From Castor canadensis (taxonomy: Eukaryota > Chordata > Mammalia > Rodentia > Castoridae), in the NCBI RefSeq assembly GCF_047511655.1, contig NC_133401.1, forward strand, positions 13,734,001-13,798,000: 64,000 nt of DNA, written 5' to 3'. Shown here piece after piece: positions 12,601-24,600 of the stretch. Positions within the stretch are counted from its first letter, which is position 1; the number at the start of each line of letters is the position of its first letter. Made by a program: the position numbers and the translations under genes. The notes beneath the pieces are model-generated. The model was not told the origin of the DNA and made no database searches. It was given only the letters and a program-made list of their open reading frames with translations.

Positions 12601-15600
12601 TGAGACTTGAATTGGATTTGGCATGTTGGTGCCAAGGAAAAGAACCAAGACCCTTCCAAGGAGGTCCCAGACCCTTCTGGGGGCTCCATCTGCCATATGC
12701 CAGCTGTGATCCCCCATCTCCATGATCTTATTTCTTGATTCTATAATGACACTTTCATTCTTATCTCCAACCCCAGCCCATCCCCTGAGCTCCATCCCCA
12801 GTTCTAGTGGCCTCCTAGATGTGCCCCCCACTCACACCCACAAATCCAACAGGAACCATGTTCCAAACTGTCCTCAGTATCTCCCCCTGGTCCTATCTCA
12901 GGGCAACCTCATCATTGCCTAGTCCCCAGCCCAGAGCTCTGAGTCTCCTCCTGGCACCTCTCTCCCCTTCCCCCTCTTCTTCCCCTATGGGCCTGTCCAC
13001 TCCACCTCCTGAGTGTCTTCCCCACCTGCCCTCTCTTCACCTCTCCATCCCCTACCCTACCCTGGCCCAACTCCAGTCTCCTCTGTGGGCTTTCAACCTC
13101 CCCTTCCTTTTTTTTTTTTTTTTTTGTGAAACTGAGGTTTGACTTCAGGGCCTCCAGCTTGCTAGGCAGGAGCTCTTCCACTTAAGCCACACCTTCAGCC
13201 CTTTTAATTTTCGTGATTTTTTTAGATAGAGGCTCACATTTTTGCCCCTGCCTGGGACCTTGATCCTCCTACCTATTGCCTCCCTAGATCACAGTGCATA
13301 CCACCATGCCCAGCTTCTCAGTTGAGATGGGGTCATGATAACTTTTTCACCCAAGCTGGACTAGAACTGTGGTCCTCCAGATCTCTGCTTCCTAAGTAGC
13401 CCTGTGTCTCTATGCACTGCCCCCCATTTTTTATTTAATTTTTTTTGCCTGGGACTCAAACCCAAGGCCTGTGCATGCCAGGCAAGCACTCAACCATTGA
13501 ATTATATTCCCGGCCCTTGGCCCCAGTTCTGGTGACCACCTCCAATTTAGAGTGATCTTTCTAAATCTGATTAGACCCCTCTTCTTGATTAAAAAAAAAA
13601 ATAATCTCCAGGCTACTGAACTCAGTAGTGTATGCCTATAATCCCAAGCACTAGTGAGTAAAAGGCAGGAGAATTCTGAGTTTGAGACCAACCTGGGCTA
13701 CAATAGTGTGTTCAAGGCCAATCTGTGCTATATAGTGAGACTCTGCCTCAAAAACAAAAACAAACACAAAAACTCTTCATTAAAAAAAAAAAATCTTCAG
13801 GCTCTCCCAACTCCAGACAGAATAAAATCCAAACTGCTAATCAGAGATCCACCTAAGCCCTGGTAACCCCTATATCTCATCTCTGCCTCCCCCTTGCATT
13901 CTGTTCTCTTGCTGCTCTGCTCTTCTTTCTGTAGTTCAACAATATGAGCTATTCCTACCTCCGGGCCTTTGCATCTGCTGTGCCCCCTGCCCTGGAATGC
14001 AGCACATTAGTGACATATTAGGAATATTTTTAGAAGGAAGGGAGGAGGGGAGGGATGGAGGAAGGGAGGAGAGAAGGGAAGGAGGGAGGAGAGAGGGAGG
14101 GAGGGAGAGAAAGGTAAGGATAGAAGGAGAGAGGGAGAGAATGGGTAGAGGCCTTCATAAGGGGCCACTGTGGGGGAGAGGGAGAACTAGGCTGGAGTGA
14201 CTTGGGGCTCACCTGGAAACGCAGGATGATGGTCCAGACCAACCCCAGCGTCAGCCGATGGTTCCCATCCACGATGTCATGCGATCCCACGTTTTCCAGG
14301 TGCACACGCTGCTCCTTCAGGAACTGCAGCGCCTTGTCCACGTTCTCCAGCGAGTGGATCCGCATGCGGCCACGCGTGGGCCTCGGCTAGGGCAGCAGGA
14401 GCGTTGGGCGCTGCGGACCTGGCCAAGAGCAAGGCGCCCTCGGCCCTGCTCCTCGCACAGCCACACTCCGGGTGTCCAAAGCCAGGTCCTCTCCAGAGTC
14501 ACATCCTTTCACCGCTTAAGTGCGGGCCTCACCCCTTCCACTGACGCCCCACCTCCAACCCGATGGCCACACCCCTCGCCACGAGGCTCCGCCCCTTCCA
14601 GGGGGTCTGTGGGGTTCCCAGCATTTGCCACTATTCCATGACCACGTACTCAGTTTCAGCCCCCTGCCAGGAGCTATGCCCGTGCCAGTCAAGCCCCGCC
14701 ATAGGCCAGAACTCTTCCCTTAGTTTGTGACTCAGTTCCTCCCAATGGCCTTTCTTGCTATGTATGTACAGAACTCACGACTTTCTGAGCCCTGGGCTAC
14801 TTTCTTTCAGTGAATCTCTGTCCCTTCAGGATCACTGAGATGAGTTGAATCCAAACCCAGAAATACCCCACTCCATTCCACAAGCCAAACCCCAAGCGAC
14901 CCCTGCGTAGCCCATCCCCCTCCTCCCACAGTGGGCACTTTCAATGGAGTCATCCTCCACCTAGTCACCTATTCCTTCCTTCCAAACATACCCTAATATG
15001 CCCCAGGAACTCTGTTCCAGGTGGTGGGGATGAAAGTTACAATGCTATTTGTGTCCCCAAGACCTTCATGACCCTTTAAGTCTCATCTTACCAAAGAACG
15101 CTACCTCTGAGTTTAGAACCCCCCACCCTCATGCACTGACCCCCTGCAGTTCTGCCCTTTTTTTTTTTCCCCCGTTGTTGTTTAGCGTATCTGGGTTTGA
15201 ACTCAGGGCCTCACACTCACTAGGCAGGCATTCTACCGCTTGAGCCACGCCCTCAGTCCTTTTACTGCTTTGTAGTTATTTTTCAAATTAGGGTCTCTGG
15301 GTTTTGCCCTGGGTCCTGCCTGGGACTGCGATCCTCCTACCTGTGCTTCCCGAGTAGCTGGGATTATAGGCCTGCAGCACTGTACCTGGCAATTTCTGCC
15401 CTGTTTTATAATCAGGCTCTTTCCAACCCCATGACCCCATCAGTCTTGGGCTGAAGACATGGCTCAAGTGGTAGAGTGCCTGCCTAGCAAGCTAGAGGCC
15501 TGAGTTCAAACCTTAGCACACCACCAAAATAATAATAACAACAACCCATCAGTCCCTTCTAGTAAAGCCTCTCTCTTCTCCACTAGCCCAGCCCTTCCAA

Positions 15601-18600
15601 CAGAGCCCCGACCCTCCAACAAGCCCCTCCTCGGAAACCACTGCCTTAGGTTCACCAGGATTTTGGTTCAGTTCTAAGCCCTGTACTCCAGCTCTTCACT
15701 GCAAGCTCCACCCCAGTGCCATAGCCTCGCCCATTTAAACCAAGGCACCTTCTTCCCCCAGGGCCCTTGTAGGGTGCTCCAGCCAACCCTTAGTTTGCCA
15801 GACCTCTGCTTAGATTCCAGCCCTTCCAGCCATGCCCAACCCCCATCCCAAGACCCCAGGGCCACCCCCTTCCTCCAGCCCTCAGGCCGCTGCTCACCAG
15901 CTGCTCTCCCGACAGCACTTCCAGGAGCCGCGTGAGCATGAAGCCGTCCCGGAGGTCCGTGTACAGGTCCCCGATGTGGCAGCCCACGCGGGCCAGGTGC
16001 GAGTTCACCCACTTGGTGAAGGTTTTCTTCTGCACGGCCTCCCGCTCATCTGGACAACAGGCCCCATGAGCCCTGCTTCTCCAAAGCCCCTGGTTCCCTT
16101 CCAGCTTCTCTCCAGGCCTCCGCCACCCCAGCCAAGACTTGGCAGCTCCTCCTGAGTGTGACACATTCCCCCACCTGCTGCTGCCCACCTGGTGACGACA
16201 TCCCTGACAAGAAGCCTTCTCTGCTACCCTACTTGGCTCTGTTCATTCGTTCACTCATTCATTCAATATTTGAGTACCCACTCTATTCCTGGTACTGTAC
16301 TCATGGGACTGGGCGGAGTGGGGGACAGACAACACATGAGTGAACAGTGGGGAGCCATGGCAGGTTTAAGAAGGGGAGAATCAGGATGAAAGTTGCATTT
16401 CACAAATTTCTCTGGTTGCTATTTGGAAAGGAAACCGGAGAGAGCAAGAATGATAGCCAGACTCAGGGAGGTTATTGGGGAAAGGACCCAGGAGAGAGAG
16501 GATGAGGCTGGAGCAGTTGTGGGGATGGAAGGAGGGGAGACATATTGGAGAATTATTTAGAGATTAAAAATAAACAGCACTTCACAGACCTCAGGAGGTG
16601 ATAAGGAGGAAGGAACAGACTGAGCACTCCTGAAGACACAACGTCTCCTCTACCTCTCTCTTAGAGCAATCGCACTGGACAAACAGACAGTAGGTTTCCT
16701 GCCTCCCAAGGGCAAGGGAAAGGAACAACACATGACTTTGTCCTCACCAATGGGAGGGCACTGGAAGAAAGTGTACTGTCTGCCCTGCTTGTTTACGGGG
16801 AAATTGATGAGATCTCTCTTGCTAGCTTTTTGTTCTTTAAATAATATCTTCAGTATGAGCTATAATTTATACTATAAAATACATCCTTTTAAAGTGCAAA
16901 TTTAGTGGGCTTTATTACAGTCAGAGTCGTGCAGCCATCACAACTAACATCAGAACATTTTCATTACCCTCAAAAGAAACCCTGTACTCAGAGTTTCCCC
17001 TTGCCCTAGTCCTAGACAACCACAAATCTACTTTGTCTGCCTGTGGATTTGTCTGTGCTATACATTTCATGTAAAAATGCCTGGCTTCTTTCACTTACTA
17101 TAATGGTTTTTCTTGTTACTTTTGCTGTTTTGGGTTTTGTTTGTCTGTTTTGATTTTTTTTTTTTTTGCAGTACTGGGGTTTGAACTCAGGTTCTACACC
17201 TTGAGCCACTCTGCCAGCCCTTTTTTGTGATGTGGTTTGTTTTTGTTCTTGTTTTTTTGTTTTTTTGAGATAGGGTCTCAAAAACTATTTGCCTGGTCTG
17301 GTTTTGATCCTTGATCCTCCTGATCTCTGCCTCTGAGTGCTGGGATTATAAGTGTGAGCCACCATTGCCCAAGGCCACCGGTGCTTTTTGAAATAAGGGG
17401 GGATCTCAGCTACGTGTCTCAGGCTGGCTTTGAAATCTTGACTCTCCTGCCTCAGCCTCCCAAGAAACCAGAATTGCAGGCATGTACTACCATACCCCGC
17501 TAGTGAAATATTTTAAAGACTCACTCATGTCATTGCAGGGGCCGATATTGTATCCTTTTTTATGGCCGAATAATATTCCACTGTGTGGACATATTTTATC
17601 TATTCAGTTAACAGACATCTAGGGTGTTTCTACTTTTTAGCAATTATGTGAGGCAGTTATGGACATTTGTGTACAAATTTTTGTGTGGATGTAAGTTTTA
17701 AATTGTCCTGGGGATAGAACAGTGACCCCTTATTCATGTTCCAAGATGCTCAATGGAAGCCTGAAACCACTGATAGTAATTAGCCCTGTGAATATTATGT
17801 TTTCTCCTGAGCATACTGATGACAAAGTTTAATTTATAAACAAGGCACAGTAAGATATTATCCATAACCAATAATAAAATAGAACAATTATAGCAATATA
17901 GTGAGATAAAAGTTACTTATGGGTTGTTTGTTTCTGGAATTTTCTTTTCTTTTTTTTCTGATAACTTTTTTTTTTTTAGTGGTACTGGGGTTTGAACTCA
18001 GAGCCTTGTGCTTGCTAGGCAGGCAACTCTACAGCAGCCCTGCTCTTCTCTTTTGTTGAGACAGTCTTGCCATGAAGCTCAATACTGGCATGAAGCTCTC
18101 TATGTGGCCAATACTAACCTCACCTGTGAGCCTCTTGTCTCAGCCTCTCGAGTGCTGGGATTACAGGCATGCACCTCCCTGCCTGACTCTATTGCTGGAA
18201 TTTTCCGTTTCATGTTTTTGGATTGCAATTGACCGTGGATAACTGAAACCACAGAAATTCAAGCTTTAAAGAAGAGGGGACTACCTTCTGAATACCTAGG
18301 ATGGGTATCCTGAGTCACCTGGTAACTCTGTGTTTAATTTTTAAGGGAACTATCAAAATATTTTTTCAAACTCACTGCCCCATATTATATCCCCAAGAGC
18401 AATGTACAAGGGCTCCAACCCCATATTCTGTCAACACTTATTAACCCCCCCTTTTTCTGGTGGTATTAGGGGTTGAACTCAGAGCCTTGTGCTTGCTAGG
18501 CAGATACTGTACCACTTAAGCCGTGCCTCCAACCCATTATTTTTCTCCCCTTTATAAAATTGCAAGCATCTGAGTGGGTTTGAAGTGGTATTTCATTGTG

Positions 18601-21600
18601 ATTTTGAATCTACAATATCTTTTCGTGTACTTCTTTGGTCATTTGTGTATCTTCTTTGAAAAAAAATGTTGATTCAAGTCCTTTGACCATTTTGTTGTTG
18701 CTGCCATCATTTTTTTGAGACGTGGTCTCACTATTTAGCTCAAGCTGTCCTTGAACTTGCCATTCTCCAGTCTCTAATGAGTGCTGGCTTCCTTGACTTT
18801 TTTTTTTTTTTTTTTTTTTTTTGTGGTGCTGGGGTTTGAGCTGAGGGCTCGAGCTTCCTAGGCAGGCACTCTCCCACTTGAGTCACTCTGCAGCCATTTT
18901 TGATGGGCTGTTGCTATTATTTATTATCAGTCATAGTAGTATTGGTGCTGGGATTTGGAAGCAGGGCCTCATACCTGATAGAGTTTTTTTCACTTCAAGT
19001 TGTATGTTGAATGTTTACCTCTAATTTGAGAGTGGATGTGCAGACAGCAAGCCCGAATATGATTTCTTGTTGGTTGGGTATGGGTTTTGTGCTGTTGTAG
19101 ACTGGCTGGAAGCCTGTGTAAACATGCGATGATCCGTCACACATGAGGAACAGGTGACAGAAAAGACATTTAAGTGGGTTTTATTCCTCTGCCTTCCAAC
19201 AGCCAACGTTCGTGCCTATCTGGCAGATTGTGGCCAACAATGAAGCCAGAAGGAAGTGTAGTGCATCCCCACAGAGGCATCTATTGACTTCAGACTGACC
19301 TTGATGGGTGGCCAGCTGTGTGACCTCTCAAGGCCATCTCCACTCTCGGAGGGATGTGGACTTGATCCGGGTTTCTGCTCTGGGTTCTGAGAACCCCTGA
19401 GTGCTTGGGAACTCCTGCTTGAAGAAGCTAAACCGATGATAATATTTTTTGTTTTGCAATTTTATTTCCATAACACCCAAAGACAACCAAGAGAAACCCA
19501 TGCTGGACCACTGGATGATGACTTTATAAAGGACAATGCCATAAGGTTTCTATATTTGTTATCATGGTCTTTTATTTGTGTGTATCTGTGGTATTGGGAT
19601 TTGAACTCAGGACCTCAGCTTCCTAGTTAAGTGCTCTACCACTTAAGCCATGCCCCCAGACCTTTTGCTATTAGTTTAATTTTCACAGAGGGTCTCCAGC
19701 TACCTTTGCCCAGGCCAGCATCCAACTGAGATCCTCCCATCTCTGTCCCTGGAGTAGCTGGAATTACAGAGACGACCCACCATGCTCAACCCTGTAAACA
19801 CAATCTTGTTAGCCTTACGCAGGGATCAAGAATGAAGATGCCAACAGAAGCCAGATAGACCATGATCACTGAAAGAACAGGACACCCTAAAAGGCAGCAG
19901 CAGCCATGCATCCCCAAGAACACAGTCTTGAAGGAACAGAAGCCCAGTGTTCCCAACTCATGTGACAGTTCACAAGAAGTCAAACAATCAAAAATCTGTT
20001 TTTAAATGTCGGCAACTGATGTACATGTTAGTAAAACACAGGAGAGGATGGCAACCAAATACGTCTCAGAGAGCCACTCTGAGCCAAGACAACACGAATG
20101 TTTGCTGTGTTGCTGGGTGTATGTGGCTACACTGTGGGGACCCTCAGTTTGCCCCTCGGTGCTCCCCTCCACTTTTCTAGGCAGGTGCTCTTAGAACCAC
20201 TTGAGCCACTCTGCCACTTTCTACACCTGCTCTGAGCCCAGGAGCATGGCTGGGGTAGGCAGGATGAATGGGCTCCCCAGTGCTCAGAGCCCTTGGACTT
20301 CTGGTCGGATTTGGCCAGTAGAAGATAAAAGGAGAGAAGAGGTCAAGGAATTTGTCCTTCCTGCTCCTTCCCTGACCAGTTTCTGCAAAGCCTGGCTCCT
20401 CTCCTTACATCCTCAGCAACATCTACCCCGACACAGTTATCTGTGGGTTGTCAAGACTCCAGGACAACCAGGCACTGGAGGGTCACGCCTGTAATCCTAT
20501 CTACTCAGGAGGCAGAGATCAGGAGGATCACAGTTCCAAGCCAGCCTTTGCAAAGAGTTTTCGAGACCCTATCTTGAAAAAACCCATCACAAGAAAGGGG
20601 TGGTGGAGTGGCTCAAGGTGTAGGCCCTGAGTTCAAGCCCCAGAACTGCAAAAAAAAAAAAAAAAAACGAAAGAAACTCCAGGACAGGACTGGAGGTGTG
20701 GCTCAAGCTGCAGAGCACCCACTTTGTGAAGCCTTGAGTTCAAACTCCAGTCTCATTAAAAAAAAAAAAAAAAAAGCTAGGCACCAGTGGCTCAAGCCTG
20801 TAATCCCAGCTTCTCAGGAGGCAGCTTCAAGCCCCAGTACCGCAAAAAAAAAGAAAAGAAGAAAGATATCAAAAAAGACTCCAGGATAACAACAATAGTC
20901 CTACTTTTGCTGTTGTGCTCATACTTTTCTTCTCTTTCCCCTTTTCTTTTTCCAGTACTATGGATTGAACTCAGAGCCTTGCATTTGTTAAGCCGTTGGT
21001 TTCTCTCTCACTTGAGCCTCGCTCCCAGCCCTTTTGTGTTCAGTTTGTTTTTGTTTGTTTGTTTTTTTTCTAGGTAGGGTCTCACACTTTTGCCCAGGCT
21101 GGCCTGGAGCCTGGAATCTCCTACCTCTCCCTCCTAAGTAGCTAGGATTATAACTGGGCATCACAATGTCTGGCTTCATACTGAGTCTTTCATATTGATT
21201 TTGACATATTTCTCTCTCTCTCTCTGTACTGGGAATTAAACCCAGGACTTCCTACTTACTGGATGAGCACTTTACCACTTGAGCTAGGCCCCCAGCCCTC
21301 CCCCAACCTTTTTAATATTTTGGGTTTTTCTTTTCTTTTTTTTGAGACAGGATCTCACTATGTAGCCTAGGCTGGCTTCGAACTCAGGCACCAGCTGCCA
21401 GACTCGTTTACATATTCTTTCCCACTGGGTGATCACGAATCACAAGAGAAATAGATTTGTTTAGAATAAGCAGCCTCCCAAGTAGCTAGGATTACAGGTT
21501 GAGCCACAGTGCCCAGCTTGAATTTAACTTATTCTTACACCTGATATATGGAGACTTTCACGAGAAGAGAAATAGCTACTCTTTTACCCGTTACTGGCAA

Positions 21601-24600
21601 AGGAGGAAAGATAAAGACTTAATATGTAAATCATGTTTGATTATTAGTCTGGGGAAAGGCAGGAAGTGACGAATACCAAGTATAGGTGTGAATGTTGGGA
21701 TAACATAACTGTCATGCCTGCTGGTGGGAGTACAGACTGGACTGGCCACACCGAAAGCTACTGGACATTCCTAAATCAAATGAAATTAGGTGTGCCTGCA
21801 TGACCCAGCAGTTGGCCCCTGTGTACACAATCCAAAAATCTTTTTCGTGCTGTTTCACAAGGAGCTATGAGCGAGGTCGCTCAGCGCAGATGGTTTGTTG
21901 TGGGGAAGGTTCAAGGTTGTAGGTAGCATGGTTGTCTATGACTGTGTGTATGAGTGCACACAATGGGTACTGCTATGTTTTAAATATAGTTTGCTTCCTC
22001 TGAAACTCAAGTGGACATTTGGTCCCCACTGCAACAATGATGATAGCTGAGGCCTTAAAGAGGTATCTAGATTGTTTTTTGGTTTTTTTTGGTAGGAGTA
22101 GGGTTTGAACTCAGGGCTTCATGTTCAGGTGCTCTACCGATTGACGTCCATTCCATTTTGCTCTGGTTATTTTGGGATGGCCTCTAATTGTTAGGTGAGA
22201 CTGGACTGAGTCTTCCAAGTACTAAGACTATGGGTGGCCACCACACCTGATTATTTATGTCTTTCTTAAGAAATCTTTGGACTGATCATGGTGGTGCATA
22301 CCTGTAATTCCAGCTATACAGGAGGCTGAAGTAGGAGGACCGCAGTCTGAGGCCAGCCCCAGGCAAAAATGTTTGGGGAAGAGGGGTAGGCTCAACTGGT
22401 AGATTGCCAGGCCCTGAGTTCAAACTCCAATACCACCAAAAAAAAGTATCTCCGAAATCTTGGAGTAGGCAAAGACTTTTTTTTTCCATATTGAAATTTG
22501 AGGTCAGGTCCTCACCCTTCGTAGGCAGGAGCTCTACCACTCGAGCCACACCCCTAGCCTTTATGTTTTTATTTTGTTTTTGAGATAGGAACTCTCTAAC
22601 TTTACCGGGACTGGCCTCAAACTAGACAAAGTCCTGCCTCAACCTTCTGAGTAGCTGGGATTACAGGCTGGGTTCAATCCCTAGTACCACAAAACAAAAC
22701 AAAAGAAAACAGAGATTCATTACTGTTTGCCAGGAGTGTGGATGAAGAGGTATAGCTCCTGCTTAGTTAGCATGCTAGAGGCCCTGGGTTCAAATAAATA
22801 AATACAAATTATGCAGGAGGAGGATATTTGCAGGTTATAGTCAAACATTGTGCCATTTTATAGAAGGCACTGGAACACCCTCAGATTTTTGCTATCTACC
22901 ATGGTCCAGTCCTGGATCCACCGGGATTCTGGGGACTGGCTCCATGAAAGCTTCTATCATGGCAAAATGCTGAGTTTCTCAAGTTCTGAGATCCTGAGGG
23001 AACTGATTGGGACTTTAGGATTTTCGGATGTCATGATTGTAACCAAATATAGATACCGGAGGGAGAGGGGTGACTGGGGTTTGAACTTGGGGCTTTGCAC
23101 TTGCAAAGCAGGCGCTCTACTGCTTGAGCCATACCTCCAGTCCATTTTGCTCTGGTTATTTTGGAGATGGGGTCTCGGGAACTATTTGCCCTGACTGACC
23201 TTGAACTGTTATCCTCCTAATCTCAGCCTCCCAAGTAACTAGGATCATAGGCGTGAACCCTGGCATCCACCATCCATCCTTATTTTGTGACTACAGGGCA
23301 CCATGTTGCAAAGCGTTAACATTTCCAGGGGCAAAGGGTTAATGTTTTAGAGGCAATGCTGAGTGTTTAAGCAGATGGTTAAACAGTTCTGAGTTTCCAA
23401 AGCCCCTTCCAAAGCCCTAGGAATATCAAATCCTAAGGTTTAAGGGCCTGCAATTCTGGAGGTTCTAAGACTTTATAGTAAGAGCTGGCAGAATGACTCA
23501 TGTGATAGATACACTGCCTAGCAAGTGTAAAACCCTGAATTCAATTTCCAGTACCACAAAAAACAAAGATTCTATAGTGATACATCTCTCAGGTTTCACT
23601 GATACCGTTCTAAGACAAAAAAAACAGAACGAGCAACCATCTAGGATGGCCTGAGATTAAGGATTTCAGAGGCAAAGAGAGGAAGGCTCAGTCACTCTGC
23701 CTCAAAGACTCAGGACCCAGATTTCTAACCAGAAATCCTAAAGGTTTAGAATGATAAAGTCCTAAGGATTTATATGCATTTGTTTGTTTCTATGGCTTTA
23801 GGATCCTAGGGGCCAGTGATTAAAACTTCTAAGGTTATGACCATAAAGTTCTATATTTCCAAACATCTTAATTTCTAAATGGCTCAGTTTTGAGCCAGGT
23901 GTAGCATGCCTGTAATCTCAGCACTCAGGAGCTAAGGCAGATGGATCACAAGTTCGAGGCCAACCTGGGCCACAAAGTGAGACCCTGTCTTAAAAACAAA
24001 AACAACAATGAAGGGTTGGGGTATATCCTTGCCTAGCATGCACAAGATCCTTAGTTCTCTCCCAGCACCAAAAGGAAAAAGTCTCAGTTTTGAAGAATGT
24101 TTGAGTACGACATTCCAAAGTCAGCTGAAGTCCAACTGTTCTGCGTTTGGGAGTCCCGAGGAAAATGCTTACAAAGTTCTGTGTTCTAAAGCAATCTGAG
24201 TTCACACCTGTAATCCCAGCATTTGGGAGGGTAAGGCAGGAGGATGGGGAGTTCGAGACCAGCCTACACTACCTAGGGAGTTGAAGCCACAGCCTAGGCT
24301 ACTTAGCAAGACCTTGTTTCTAAGAAAGTGCTATTCATACAGCTCACAGCTGCGTTTGTCTATTTAAATTTAAATTAATTAAAAGAATAAAATGTTAAAA
24401 CTGTCCCTTAAGTAGCACTAGCCACACTTCAAGTGCTCAGTAGCCACATTTACTAATGGTTACTATATTGGCCACCACATATACAGAACACTTCCATCAG
24501 AATGGAAAGTTCTATTGTGCAGAGCTGGTCTAAAGATACAAGTGGTGAGTGTCTGTAACTCTCCTCCACCCCACCTCTTGGCCATGGAGGTTCTCAGGCT

